From assembly GCA_028689665.1 (NCBI GenBank), contig JAQVCR010000017.1:1-51221 (forward strand): 51,221 nucleotides of DNA, written 5' to 3'. The notes under the pieces were generated by a model that had not been told where the DNA came from, did no database searches, and worked only from the letters and a program-made list of their open reading frames with translations. Positions 36,814 to 45,356 of the stretch are shown piece after piece. Within the stretch, counting starts at the first letter, position 1. Each line of letters starts with the position of its first letter. Position numbers and translations under genes: made by a program. Source of the stretch: Muribaculaceae bacterium (GTDB lineage Bacteria; Bacteroidota; Bacteroidia; Bacteroidales; Muribaculaceae).

Positions 36814-37406
36814 AGAAGTAAATTATTTAATTCCCATGATTTAATGTCTTCTGTCTTTGATAATAAATAATCAATATCATCAAATCCGTTCATTAAGCAA
36901 TTCTTTTTGTATTTATTAATTTCAAAATTTTCTACTTCGCCAGTATTAATGTTAGTAACTTGTTGCGATTCAAGATCTACGCATACATTAGAATCGGGAT
37001 CGCTATCTATTGTATTAAAAAGATTTGATAGAAATTTCTCACTTACAACTACAGGCAGAACACAATTATTTAATGCATTATTTTTAAAAATATCGGCAAA
37101 AAAACTCGATATGACAACTTTGAATCCATATCCTCTTACAGCCCATGCTGCATGTTCTCTGCTCGATCCGGAACCGAAATTTTTACCTGCCACTAAAATA
37201 CAACCTTTATATAATGGATTATTTAGTACGAAAGAGCTAATTGGCTTATTTTCTTTATCATATCTCCAATCACGAAAAAGATTATCTCCAAATCCTTTTC
37301 GCGATGTCGCTTTTAAAAATCGAGCAGGAATTATCTGGTCGGTATCTACATTTTCCATAGGCAATGGTACGCATGTAGATGTAATTAATTTAAATTTATC
37401 GTTCAT
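36810..37406 (-). CDS. leuD: 3-isopropylmalate dehydratase small subunit
   Basis: LeuD is the swivelling small subunit of isopropylmalate isomerase. The 198-residue protein shows the N-terminal [13 protein letters not shown] motif and the substrate-recognition [18 protein letters not shown] loop, both hallmarks of the aconitase small domain. It pairs with LeuC, encoded 10 bp upstream in the operon. The length is standard. Confidence 0.96.
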   Translation of the reverse strand: MNDKFKLITSTCVPLPMENVDTDQIIPARFLKATSRKGFGDNLFRDWRYDKENKPISSFVLNNPLYKGCILVAGKNFGSGSSREHAAWAVRGYGFKVVISSFFADIFKNNALNNCVLPVVVSEKFLSNLFNTIDSDPDSNVCVDLESQQVTNINTGEVENFEINKYKKNCLMNGFDDIDYLLSKTEDIKSWELNNLLL

Positions 37407-37416
37407 AATTATATGT

Positions 37417-38808
37417 TTATAAAGATGATGGATTGGTGATTTTTCCTGTTATAGCTGCTGCTGCAGCTACAAGAGGTCCACATAATATTGTTCTTGCACC
37501 CGGTCCCTGACGGCCTTCAAAGTTTCGATTCGATGTGGAAATCGAATATTTACCTGCCGGAATTTTATCTTCATTCATTGCTAGACATGCCGAGCAACCA
37601 GGTTGTCTTATTTCAAATCCAGCCTCATTTAGAATTTTGTCAAGTCCTTCTTTCATAATTTGGTCGTTTACTGCCCATGAGCCGGGAACTAGCCATGCAA
37701 TAACGTTTGATGCTTTCTTTTTACCTTTTACAAAATTAGCAAAAATTCTAAAATCTTCAATCCTACCGTTGGTACAACTACCTAGAAATACATAATCTAT
37801 TTTTTTACCTATTAACTTCTCTCCCGGTAAAAATCCCATATATTCTAGTGACTTTTTAAAAGATACTTTACCGGCATCATCTATGTCGTCTATACATGGA
37901 ATACTCTCTTCAATACCTATTCCCATTCCCGGATTAGTTCCATAAGTAATGCGTGGTGATATATCTGAAGCATCAAAAACTATTTCTTTGTCAAAGACTG
38001 CATCTTCACCACTATTTAGCGTTTTCCAATAGGAGATAGCATTATCCCATTTATCTCCTTTTGGCGAAAATTCTTTATCTTTTAGGTATTCGAATGTTAT
38101 GTCGTCGGGAGCAATCATACCACCCCTTGCACCCATTTCGATACTTAGATTACATACAGTCATACGTTCTTCCATCGATAGGTTCTTAATCACATTTCCT
38201 GAATATTCTACAAAGTATCCGGTGGCACCACCTGTTGTCATCTTAGCTATAATGTATAATGCTATGTCTTTGGCTGTTACGTTTGGCTTTAATTGTCCCT
38301 CAATAGAGATTCTCATTGTTTTAGGCTTGGCTTGAAGTATACATTGTGATGCTAATACCATTTCTACTTCGCTGGTTCCAATACCGAAAGCTACTGCGCC
38401 AAAAGCTCCGTGAGTGGAAGTATGGCTGTCTCCACACACAATTGTATAACCGGGCAGGGTTAATCCATTCTCAGGCCCAATTACATGAATAATACCATTT
38501 TTTTTATGTCCTAGACCATAAAGAGTAATATTAAATTCTTTAGCATTTTGAGTAAGCGTCTCAACTTGAACCCTTGATATGGGATCTTTAATTGGCTTAT
38601 CTTGGTTTAATGTAGGGATATTATGGTCGGGCGAACAAATCGTTTTCTCTGGTCTAAAAACTTTAATTCCACGTTCTCTTAATCCGTTAAATGCTTGTGG
38701 ACTAGTAACCTCGTGGCAGTAATGTCGATCAATATATATCTGCGATGGTCCATCTTCTATACAATTTATTACATGTGTGTCCCAGATTTTATCAAAAAGA
38801 GTATTCAT
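37417..38808 (-). CDS. leuC: 3-isopropylmalate dehydratase large subunit
   Basis: LeuC carries the 4Fe-4S cluster of isopropylmalate isomerase. The 463-residue protein shows [37 protein letters not shown] and [14 protein letters not shown], which together supply the three cluster-ligating cysteines. [16 protein letters not shown] lies near the C terminus. The cluster would be oxygen-labile, fitting the anaerobic setting. It follows leuA by 12 bp. Confidence 0.96.
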   Translation of the reverse strand: MNTLFDKIWDTHVINCIEDGPSQIYIDRHYCHEVTSPQAFNGLRERGIKVFRPEKTICSPDHNIPTLNQDKPIKDPISRVQVETLTQNAKEFNITLYGLGHKKNGIIHVIGPENGLTLPGYTIVCGDSHTSTHGAFGAVAFGIGTSEVEMVLASQCILQAKPKTMRISIEGQLKPNVTAKDIALYIIAKMTTGGATGYFVEYSGNVIKNLSMEERMTVCNLSIEMGARGGMIAPDDITFEYLKDKEFSPKGDKWDNAISYWKTLNSGEDAVFDKEIVFDASDISPRITYGTNPGMGIGIEESIPCIDDIDDAGKVSFKKSLEYMGFLPGEKLIGKKIDYVFLGSCTNGRIEDFRIFANFVKGKKKASNVIAWLVPGSWAVNDQIMKEGLDKILNEAGFEIRQPGCSACLAMNEDKIPAGKYSISTSNRNFEGRQGPGARTILCGPLVAAAAAITGKITNPSSL

Positions 38809-38820
38809 TTTTATAATTAA

Positions 38821-40320
38821 TTATTCATAAACAAATTTATTAATAGCATCGATAAATGCTTCGGCTGAAGCGGCAACTATGTCGGTATTTGCCGAAAAAC
38901 CATAATAAGAATTATTATCATGATCTACAGTCATATGCACTTTTCCCACATCATTACTTCCTTTAGTTATAGCTTGGATAAGGAAATCTTTTAATATCAT
39001 TTTTCGATGAATTATTTTCTTTATTGCATTTATTGCTGCATCGACAGGTCCGTTTCCAGTAGCGCATGCTTCAAATTTTTCTCCGGCAATTATTAGACCT
39101 ACACTAGCAACGGATTGAATATTTACGCCGCTTGTTACTTGTAAAAAATCTAGTTTTATTCGAGCATCTTTAGACCTATGCTTTCCGGCAAGCATAAGAA
39201 CATCATCATCATTGATATCTTTTTTCCTGTCAGCAAGTTTAAGGAATGCTTCGTATGCTTTGTCGAGAGCATCTTTATCTAGTTCGATACCTAAAACATG
39301 TAATCTGTGCTTTAATGCAGCTCTACCAGATCTTGCTGTAAGGACAATAGAGTTTTCGTCGACTCCAACGTCTTTTGGATCTATTATTTCATAACTTTCT
39401 CTGTTTTTTAAAACGCCATCTTGATGAATGCCCGAAGAGTGAGCAAAAGCATTTCGTCCAACGATAGCTTTGTTTGGTTGCACAGGCATATTCATTAGAC
39501 TTGATACCATACGACTTATTCCATAAATCTTATTTGTGGTTATATGTGTATCAATATTAAATTCTTTATGACTCTTAAAAATCATTGCAACTTCTTCAAG
39601 AGATGTATTACCGGCTCGCTCTCCGATACCATTAATTGTAACTTCGGCTTGACGTGCGCCATTTAGAATACCCGATATGGTATTTGCTGTTGCCATTCCT
39701 AAATCGTTATGACAATGGGTAGCAATTACGACGTTATCGATACCCTTTACATTCTCTTTCAAAAATTTAATTTTCTCGCCAAATTCGTATGGAAGACAGT
39801 ATCCTGTAGTATCAGGGATATTAATTACTGTTGCTCCTGCTTTAATTACGGCTTCAACTACTTTTGCGAGATATTCATTATCAGTACGTCCGGCATCTTC
39901 TGCATAGAACTGGACATCTTCTACAAATTTCTTTGCATATTTAACGCAACCAATTGCACGTTCAAGAATATCCTCTCTTGTCGAATTGAATTTATATTTG
40001 ATATGATAATCAGATGTGCCAATACCTGTATGTATCCTTTTGCTTTTAGCATATTGTAATGCTTCTGAAGCTACCTTAATGTCATTCTCTACAGCTCTGG
40101 TGAGTGCACATATCGTCGGCCAAGTAACTGCTTTTGAAATTTCTACTACTGAATTAAAATCGCCGGGACTCGATACGGGGAATCCTGCTTCGATTACATC
40201 TACTCCTAAAGCTTCTAGAGCTTTAGCAACTTCAATTTTCTCAACAGTATTAAGCTGACAACCGGGAACTTGTTCTCCATCTCTTAATGTGGTGTCGAAA
40301 ATAAATAATCTGTCACTCAT
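38821..40320 (-). CDS. leuA: 2-isopropylmalate synthase
   Basis: LeuA condenses acetyl-CoA with 2-oxoisovalerate, the committed step of leucine synthesis. The 499-residue protein begins with the [14 protein letters not shown] metal/catalytic motif and has [34 protein letters not shown] with the metal-binding Hx[15 protein letters not shown] and [12 protein letters not shown]-terminal regulatory domain (about 385-499) should mediate leucine feedback. It is the first structural gene of the operon, and an intrinsic terminator ends 30 bases before its ATG. Confidence 0.95.
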   Translation of the reverse strand: MSDRLFIFDTTLRDGEQVPGCQLNTVEKIEVAKALEALGVDVIEAGFPVSSPGDFNSVVEISKAVTWPTICALTRAVENDIKVASEALQYAKSKRIHTGIGTSDYHIKYKFNSTREDILERAIGCVKYAKKFVEDVQFYAEDAGRTDNEYLAKVVEAVIKAGATVINIPDTTGYCLPYEFGEKIKFLKENVKGIDNVVIATHCHNDLGMATANTISGILNGARQAEVTINGIGERAGNTSLEEVAMIFKSHKEFNIDTHITTNKIYGISRMVSSLMNMPVQPNKAIVGRNAFAHSSGIHQDGVLKNRESYEIIDPKDVGVDENSIVLTARSGRAALKHRLHVLGIELDKDALDKAYEAFLKLADRKKDINDDDVLMLAGKHRSKDARIKLDFLQVTSGVNIQSVASVGLIIAGEKFEACATGNGPVDAAINAIKKIIHRKMILKDFLIQAITKGSNDVGKVHMTVDHDNNSYYGFSANTDIVAASAEAFIDAINKFVYE

Positions 40321-40349
40321 TTCGTTATAGTTTTAATTAAATTTCTTAT

Positions 40350-40380
40350 ACAAAAAAACCTTTCTAATAAAAGAAAGGTC
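40350..40380 (-). terminator. Attenuator terminator upstream of leuA
   Basis: On the minus strand, ACCTTTCT (40372-40379) and AGAAAGGT (40358-40365) form a perfect 8-bp stem with a 6-nt loop, followed directly by six to seven T. It lies after the leader peptide (40437-40505) and before leuA, so it should end transcription before the structural genes unless an antiterminator forms. Confidence 0.88.
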
Positions 40381-40436
40381 GATAAATTATAATATGTTTT
40401 TATAGCTAATAATTAATGTGCCATAAACCTTCCTTT

Positions 40437-40505
40437 CTATTGTCGATATTTAATCTCCAGCAGAATTGAAATGAGAATGTTTATGTTATTAATATTATTA
40501 TTCAT
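40437..40505 (-). CDS. Leader peptide of the leu operon (22 aa)
   Basis: The translated leader reads MNNNINNINILISILLEIKY followed by RQ and a TAG stop. It has six Ile and three Leu among 22 residues. The Leu codons are CTC, CTG and CTG, which are rare in this AT-rich genome, where TTA is the usual choice; rare codons make a sensitive charging sensor. The start codon lies about 17 nt after the predicted transcription start. The stop codon sits inside the antiterminator arm, as expected for a ribosome-controlled attenuator. It is too short for most gene callers. Confidence 0.8.
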   Translation of the reverse strand: MNNNINNINILISILLEIKYRQ

Positions 40506-40528
40506 TTGTCGTTTTGTTAATCTGATTG

Positions 40529-40559
40529 CAAAGTTAATCAAATAATATGGAATAGCAAG
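40529..40559 (-). promoter_or_regulatory. Promoter of the leu operon
   Basis: On the minus strand, CTTG (40556-40559) lies about 19 bp upstream of TAACTTTG (40529-40536), which is a full -7 consensus match. The predicted start is near 40522, placing the leader ATG (40505) very close to the 5' end of the mRNA. Confidence 0.65.
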
Positions 40560-40638
40560 TATTTGTAATTAAAATCACGAAAAATATTACATTTTATATA
40601 GAAATAAGTCTATTTGCTTTCTGTTTCAAAGTAAATAT

Positions 40639-41178
40639 CTAAAAACGTATTCCTATACGAATAGACATAGACTGTAAATCTTTTAAATTTCGCACTTTAT
40701 CGTCGATTGTATAAGATTTAAGATCTGAATAATTATAACTCAATATAATATGTGAATTAAACTTTGATGATGAATATAAATTAAAGCCTATACCAACAGA
40801 TCCAAATAAGCCATCTTGTGTTTGTTTAGATTCTAGTGAGTTGAATGAATAACCGCCTCGTAGGTCAAAGAAGCATAATGAAGGTCTTGTCCTAAAGTTT
40901 GTGCGGAAAATAAGGTATACCGGTATAAGTGTATTATTGTTTCCAAGCGATTGGTGTACCGCAGCACCAATTCCTATTATATTTATGAATTTATTTTTAT
41001 ATCCAAAGAATGCATCTGCGTCGATTGATGACATTCCATTACTACTTATATCAATGGAACTACCAATATCTATACCCCACGCAAATCCTCTATTATTATA
41101 AGAGTCGGATTTAGGCTGTTTGGCTAGCAATGATAATGCTATAAAAATAAATGCTGTAGTTATGATTAGTCTTTTCAT
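40639..41178 (-). CDS. Small outer-membrane beta-barrel protein
   Basis: The 179-residue protein has a signal peptide (MKRLIITTAFIFIALSLLAK). Alternating, aromatic-rich strands follow, such as FAWGIDIGSSIDIS, DLRGGYSFNSLE and FNSHIILSYNYSDL, ending with MSIRIGIRF. The pattern and the C-terminal Phe fit a small outer-membrane barrel of about eight strands. I recognise no specific family. It lies alone between the leu leader and rpoD; no partner is suggested. Confidence 0.7.
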   Translation of the reverse strand: MKRLIITTAFIFIALSLLAKQPKSDSYNNRGFAWGIDIGSSIDISSNGMSSIDADAFFGYKNKFINIIGIGAAVHQSLGNNNTLIPVYLIFRTNFRTRPSLCFFDLRGGYSFNSLESKQTQDGLFGSVGIGFNLYSSSKFNSHIILSYNYSDLKSYTIDDKVRNLKDLQSMSIRIGIRF

Positions 41179-41237
41179 CTCAATAATTTTATGCTAAGAT
41201 AGTAATTATATATTAAAATTAGAATACTCTTAAAATA

Positions 41238-41268
41238 AAATACGGCTAGATTTATGAAATCTAACCGC
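41238..41268 (-). terminator. Terminator of rpoD
   Basis: Arms at 41243-41253 and 41257-41267 form an 11-bp stem with one mismatch (CGG-TAGATTT with AAATCTA-CCG) and a 3-nt loop. On the minus strand it is followed by TATTTTATTTT. It lies about 22 bases past the rpoD stop. Confidence 0.75.
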
Positions 41269-41289
41269 AAGTACATTTTAATTTTTAAA

Positions 41290-42150
41290 TTAATCTCCTA
41301 AGTAAGTTTTAAGAAGTCGACTTTTCTGACCTTTAAGGCGTCTTATTGCCTTTTCTTTAATCTGGCGTACACGCTCGCGTGTTAAGTCAAATTTTGAGCC
41401 AATTTCTTCGAGTGTCATTTCTTGACATCCTATTCCAAAGAACATTTTTAAAATGTCTCTTTCTCTATCATGTAGTTGATTTAATGCTCTGTCAACTTCT
41501 TTAGATAGTGATTCTTGGTTTAGGGCAAAATCGGCTAGGGGAGAGTCGTCGTTTGTTAATACGTCAAGCAGGCTATTGTCTTCTCCTTCTACAAATGGCG
41601 CATCAACTGATATGTGACGGCCTGAAACCTTTAAGGTATCGGAGATTTTGTCGACTGGTATTTCTAGCTGCTCGGCTAACTCTTCGGGCGACGGACGTCG
41701 CTCGTTCTCTTGTTCAAACTTAGAAAGAGCTTTACTAATCTTATTTAGCGAACCTACTTGGTTTAGTGGAAGCCTTACAATTCTTGATTGTTCGGCTAAT
41801 GCTTGTAAAATAGATTGACGAATCCACCACACTGCATAAGAAATAAACTTAAAACCACGTGTCTCATCAAATTTCTGAGCTGCTTTTATTAGACCTAGAT
41901 TACCTTCGTTTATTAAATCGGGTAAACTAAGACCTTGGTTTTGATACTGTTTTGCAACTGAAACGACAAAACGTAAATTTGCACGTGTAAGTTTATCTAA
42001 CGCAGCTTGGTCGCCTTTCTTGATATTTTGAGCTAGCTCGACTTCTTCTTCAACAGTAATTAGTCCTTCTCGCCCAATTTCTTGCAAGTATTTATCAAGA
42101 GATGCGCTTTCGCGATTAGTAATTGATTTTGTAATCTTTAATTGTCTCAT
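41290..42150 (-). CDS. rpoD: Primary RNA polymerase sigma factor (RpoD/SigA, short Bacteroidota form)
   Basis: This is the housekeeping sigma factor. The 286-residue protein has region 1.2 ([20 protein letters not shown]) and region 2 ([36 protein letters not shown], then the promoter-melting [13 protein letters not shown] helix). Region 3 and region 4 ([20 protein letters not shown] helix-turn-helix) follow. It lacks region 1.1 and the non-conserved insert of E. coli sigma-70, as is typical of Bacteroidota, which recognise the unusual -33/-7 promoters seen throughout this window. It is a single gene with its own terminator. Confidence 0.96.
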   Translation of the reverse strand: MRQLKITKSITNRESASLDKYLQEIGREGLITVEEEVELAQNIKKGDQAALDKLTRANLRFVVSVAKQYQNQGLSLPDLINEGNLGLIKAAQKFDETRGFKFISYAVWWIRQSILQALAEQSRIVRLPLNQVGSLNKISKALSKFEQENERRPSPEELAEQLEIPVDKISDTLKVSGRHISVDAPFVEGEDNSLLDVLTNDDSPLADFALNQESLSKEVDRALNQLHDRERDILKMFFGIGCQEMTLEEIGSKFDLTRERVRQIKEKAIRRLKGQKSRLLKTYLGD

Positions 42151-42174
42151 TTCTAATTAAGAAATTTAAGTGTG

Positions 42175-42182
42175 CAAAGTTA
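42175..42182 (-). promoter_or_regulatory. Probable -7 element for rpoD
   Basis: TAACTTTG on the minus strand is a full -7 match and identical to the leu operon -7. It lies 25 bases upstream of the rpoD ATG. No clear -33 TTTG is found at 19-21 bp. Confidence 0.5.
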
Positions 42183-42399
42183 GTTAAAAATTCTCAGAAA
42201 TAATAATTTTTTGCTTGCTATTTTGCATATATTTTCACTATGCTGTTTAAATAACGATGTCTATACGATTTTGTTGTTGTAATGGTCTTTTCTAATTCAA
42301 TTTTATTTAAATATTTAAATACTTTTAATGATAGTAATCGAGAAAGGTATGAAAATGTTCATTAATAAGTCATTAAAATTAAAAATTAAGAGATTCAAA

Positions 42400-42436
42400 A
42401 AATAAATCCTACAAATTTATTAAATCTGTAGGATTA
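42400..42436 (-). terminator. Terminator of the Do-family protease gene
   Basis: An 8-bp perfect stem (ATCCTACA at 42406-42413 with TGTAGGAT at 42427-42434) has a pairable AT-rich inner loop. On the minus strand it is followed by TTTATTTTTT. It lies about 25 bases past the stop codon at 42460. Confidence 0.82.
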
Positions 42437-42459
42437 TAAAATTATTTTGTTTGTTGCGA

Positions 42460-43977
42460 TTATTCTGAAAGATCGACTGCGTAATATACTTTTTTACCGG
42501 TAGGATATAGCCCCACAATAAACATTACTTTATCATTGTTTCCTTCTGTCATAATTGAATTGTAAATTTTTTCAATTTCATCTCTCGATGATATTGGAAT
42601 GTTATTTACTTCCAGAATGACAAAGCCATTTTTAATTCCTGCTTGTTTGAATTTTCCATCTTTAATGCCAACTACTTCTATGCCTTTTGTAATTTGCATT
42701 TCTTCCATTTTTGCTTTACTTAATTCTTTAAATGCACAGCCAAGATCAATCATATCTTTTGTTTTAGTTATTGATGTATTACCTTGAGCATTTCGTAGTG
42801 TAATTGTTGTCGTAAATTGCTTGTTGTCTCTATAGTAGGTTGCTTTAATTTTGTCGCCGGGACGTAATTTTGTCATTTGTTCCATAAGCATTCCTGTGTT
42901 TTTTACACTATTACCATTGATTTGGGTGATAACGTCGCCTTCTTTTAGTCCTGCTTCCATTGCGGCACTGCGGTCTTCGACCTTACCTATATATATACCA
43001 TCATTTACTGCTGTTATGTCTTTTTCTTTTGCAATTTCATGAGTTAGATCTGAAAATGCAATACCAAGAACAGCACGTTGTACAGTACCAAATTGTTTAA
43101 TGTCGGTAATCACTTTTTTGACTATTGAAGAAGGAATAGCAAAAGAATATCCGGCATAATTACCTGTGTTTGAATATATGGCTGTGTTAATTCCTATTAA
43201 TTGTCCATTAGTATTTACTAATGCGCCTCCACTATTGCCCGGATTTACTGCAGCATCGGTCTGAATAAACGACTCCATACCCATTGGACGTGTGTGTGTC
43301 GCTGAGCTTATACTTCTTGCTTTAGCACTAACAATACCGGTTGTTACTGTTGATGTGAAGCCAAAAGGATTTCCTACTGCCAACACCCATTCGCCAACTT
43401 TGATTTCATCAGAGTTGCCAAATTCAATGGGAGTAAGACCTTTTACTTCTATTTTTATAAGGGCTAAATCGGTCGATGAATCTACTCCAATAATTTTTGC
43501 ATTGAATGTGCGATTATCATTTAATGTTACCTCTAGTTTATCTGCGCCATCAATAACATGATTGTTTGTTACGATATATCCATTATCAGATATAATAACT
43601 CCTGATCCAAGACCAGATTGTTGTGGCTTTGCTTCTTCTTTTGGTTTCTGTCGCTGTTGATTATTACCTCCATAATTAGGGCCAAAGAACAATTCAAATG
43701 GATCAATAAAATTTTGCATTGTATTCTGGCGTGGGGTAACAAAGCTCTTAATACTAACTACTGCATTAACTGTTATTTCTGCAGCCTTAGTGAAATCGGT
43801 ATTTTCAGCTCTCGTTTGCCCTGTCCTTATGAAAGAACTATTATCTGATTCTGGAGCAATAATACTATCTGAATAAGTATTGTTGCTATTAATCACCGAT
43901 GTTGCCATAATGGTGAAAGCCGAACCTATTATTGCGGCTACTATTGCCATTGCAATTAATTTACTGTACTTCTTCAT
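42460..43977 (-). CDS. Periplasmic Do-family serine protease (DegP/HtrA-like)
   Basis: The 505-residue protein degrades or refolds damaged envelope proteins. It has an uncleaved or cleavable N-terminal membrane segment (about 7-28) and a trypsin-like domain. The triad is His140 (TNNHVIDG), Asp170 (SSTDLALIKI) and Ser249 (NPGNSGGAL). Two PDZ domains follow (about 305-400 and 415-500). An insertion rich in N, Q and K (about 100-122) precedes the catalytic domain, corresponding to the LA loop region. It is a monocistronic gene with its own terminator. DegP and DegQ-type members cannot be told apart here, so no symbol is given. Confidence 0.94.
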   Translation of the reverse strand: MKKYSKLIAMAIVAAIIGSAFTIMATSVINSNNTYSDSIIAPESDNSSFIRTGQTRAENTDFTKAAEITVNAVVSIKSFVTPRQNTMQNFIDPFELFFGPNYGGNNQQRQKPKEEAKPQQSGLGSGVIISDNGYIVTNNHVIDGADKLEVTLNDNRTFNAKIIGVDSSTDLALIKIEVKGLTPIEFGNSDEIKVGEWVLAVGNPFGFTSTVTTGIVSAKARSISSATHTRPMGMESFIQTDAAVNPGNSGGALVNTNGQLIGINTAIYSNTGNYAGYSFAIPSSIVKKVITDIKQFGTVQRAVLGIAFSDLTHEIAKEKDITAVNDGIYIGKVEDRSAAMEAGLKEGDVITQINGNSVKNTGMLMEQMTKLRPGDKIKATYYRDNKQFTTTITLRNAQGNTSITKTKDMIDLGCAFKELSKAKMEEMQITKGIEVVGIKDGKFKQAGIKNGFVILEVNNIPISSRDEIEKIYNSIMTEGNNDKVMFIVGLYPTGKKVYYAVDLSE

Positions 43978-44217
43978 AATTTTGAATGTTAAATTATCTC
44001 GGATTTAATATTTGTAATAGTTAATTTTAACGTTATTATTATGACGGCAAAAATAAAATATTATTTCATATATTGTACTATGGAATGGATATATTTAGAA
44101 TAATTTAATATTATACAAGCGCAGATGATTGAGTTTTTTAATAAAAACAAAATTGAGTATAAAAATATGAGAAGTATTATTGAATGTAATTATCGCAACT
44201 GAACTCATAATTTTAAT

Positions 44218-44225
44218 TACTTTTG
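44218..44225 (+). promoter_or_regulatory. Probable -7 element for the chromate transporter operon
   Basis: TACTTTTG matches TAnnTTTG and lies 23 bases before the first ATG at 44248. No clear -33 element is visible. The region between here and the divergent protease gene holds no ORF. Confidence 0.45.
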
Positions 44226-44247
44226 CATCGAATTATATATAGATTGT

Positions 44248-44805
44248 ATGCTAAGAGAATATTTAAGGTTGTTTTTTTCATTTCTGAGAATTGGCGCTTT
44301 CACCTTTGGCGGGGGATGGGCTATGATTTCAATTATTGAAAAAGAAATAGTTTCGAGCAAAAAATGGATAGACCGCGAAGAATTTCTTGATCTTTTGGCA
44401 ATGGCTCAAGCAATGCCTGGGATCCTAGCTGTTAATATAGCAGTTGCGGTCGGTGATAAGATTTGCGGAAAGAGAGGAAGTGTTTTTGCAGCACTTGGCA
44501 CTATTCTGCCATCATTTGTAATAATCTTATGTATTGCAATTTTTCTTACGCCAGAAACAATAAAGAATAATGAGACTATTAGTAGTATCTTTAAAGGTAT
44601 TCGTCCCGCTGTGGTAGCATTAATTATTGCACCGGTAATCACTTCGGCTAAGAGTGCAAAGATTAATATTAAGACTATTATTATTCCTATTGGTGTAGCT
44701 CTATTAATTTTCTCAAATATTCCATATATTTCTAATCCTATATTATTTATAGTATTAGGAGCATTAGGAGGGGCTTATTATTCTAAAAAGGCTAATCCTA
44801 AATAA
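44248..44805 (+). CDS. Chromate transporter family protein, first of a split pair
   Basis: The 185-residue membrane protein is a single CHR domain with about five or six helices. It shows the family motif FGGGWAMISIIEKEIVSSKKW, and AMAQAMPGILAVNIAVAVG corresponding to the conserved Q-(T/A)-x-PG segment. Long ChrA proteins fuse two such domains; here they are separate genes 21 bp apart, the short-chain CHR arrangement. The pair probably works as a heterodimer. Chromate export is the family name's activity, but in gut-type Bacteroidota the real substrate is not known. Downstream folC is on the same transcript. Confidence 0.88.
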   Translation: MLREYLRLFFSFLRIGAFTFGGGWAMISIIEKEIVSSKKWIDREEFLDLLAMAQAMPGILAVNIAVAVGDKICGKRGSVFAALGTILPSFVIILCIAIFLTPETIKNNETISSIFKGIRPAVVALIIAPVITSAKSAKINIKTIIIPIGVALLIFSNIPYISNPILFIVLGALGGAYYSKKANPK

Positions 44806-44826
44806 TAAAACACTATTACGACGATT

Positions 44827-45354
44827 ATGAGTATATATCTTAAATTAATATGGGCATATTTTAAAATTGGTATTTTTGGGTTTGGCGGAGGCTATGCAAT
44901 GCTTTCTTTAATTCAGAAAGAAGTTGTTGCTAGTGGTTGGATTACAAATAATATGTTTACCGATATTGTGGCAATTTCACAAATGACTCCAGGACCCATT
45001 GGAATAAACAGTGCAACATATATTGGTTATGTCGTTACTAATAGTGTATGGGGGTCGATTGCTGCGACATTAACTGTTGTTATACCTTCTTTCTTATTGG
45101 TGCTATATACAAGCCACTATGTAAGAAAAAATAAAGATAATAAGATAATAAAAGGTATTTTTCTTGGTCTACGACCGGTTGTCGTTGGGCTAATTGCCTC
45201 GGCCGCTTTAATGTTGATGAATAGAGATAATTTTATTGATTACACATGGAGCATTGCGATATGCGTAACATCTTTTATATTAGTTTACTATACAAAGATT
45301 CACCCAATTTATATTATTATTTTAGCAGGGATCTTTGGATATATGATTTATTGA
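44827..45354 (+). CDS. Chromate transporter family protein, second of a split pair
   Basis: The 175-residue membrane protein is the partner CHR domain. It has FGFGGGYAMLSLIQKEVVASGW, then the conserved AISQMTPGPIGINSATYIG with the full Q-x-TPGP motif, and a FLGLRPVVVGLIASAA helix. The two halves differ in that the first has QAMPG where this has QMTPGP, so they are not simple duplicates of each other. The stop codon lies 2 bp before the folC start. Confidence 0.88.
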   Translation: MSIYLKLIWAYFKIGIFGFGGGYAMLSLIQKEVVASGWITNNMFTDIVAISQMTPGPIGINSATYIGYVVTNSVWGSIAATLTVVIPSFLLVLYTSHYVRKNKDNKIIKGIFLGLRPVVVGLIASAALMLMNRDNFIDYTWSIAICVTSFILVYYTKIHPIYIIILAGIFGYMIY

Positions 45355-45356
45355 TT

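Larger units (their letters stand above)
40321..40522 (-). promoter_or_regulatory. Leader-peptide attenuator of the leu operon
   Basis: The leader RNA (predicted start about 40522) contains a 22-codon leader ORF, an antiterminator arm and a terminator. The sequence AGAAAGG occurs at the leader stop codon (40432-40438) and again as the terminator's 3' arm. The first copy can therefore pair with the terminator's 5' arm, CCTTTCT (40372-40378). A ribosome stalled on the Ile/Leu codons would leave the first copy free and allow antitermination. One that reaches the TAG would cover it and let the terminator form. The layout is read directly from sequence; the mechanism is inferred from classical attenuators. 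Confidence 0.82.
42151..42459. other. 309-bp spacer between degP-type gene and rpoD
   Basis: No ORF or RNA gene is visible. The left end holds a -7-like element for rpoD (minus strand TAACTTTG, 42175-42182), whose -33 partner is unclear. The right end holds the terminator of the protease gene (42400-42436). The middle is plain AT-rich sequence. Confidence 0.6.

Noticed and set aside
36907..37422. 171-codon plus-strand frame opposite leuD
   Set aside because: It is entirely antisense to the highly conserved leuD gene; no homology or regulatory signal.
40066..40360. T-box riboswitch for leuA
   Set aside because: No specifier loop, AG-bulge or TGGN antiterminator bulge is visible; the leader-peptide attenuator explains the region better.
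44806..44826. Possible frameshift splitting one long ChrA gene into two
   Set aside because: Each half has its own start and stop with 21 bp between, and the halves show distinct CHR motifs, so the split-pair arrangement is natural.
45246..45356. N-terminal extension of folC
   Set aside because: The extra 37 residues overlap the chromate-transporter gene in another frame and precede a start that aligns with the FolC family N terminus.
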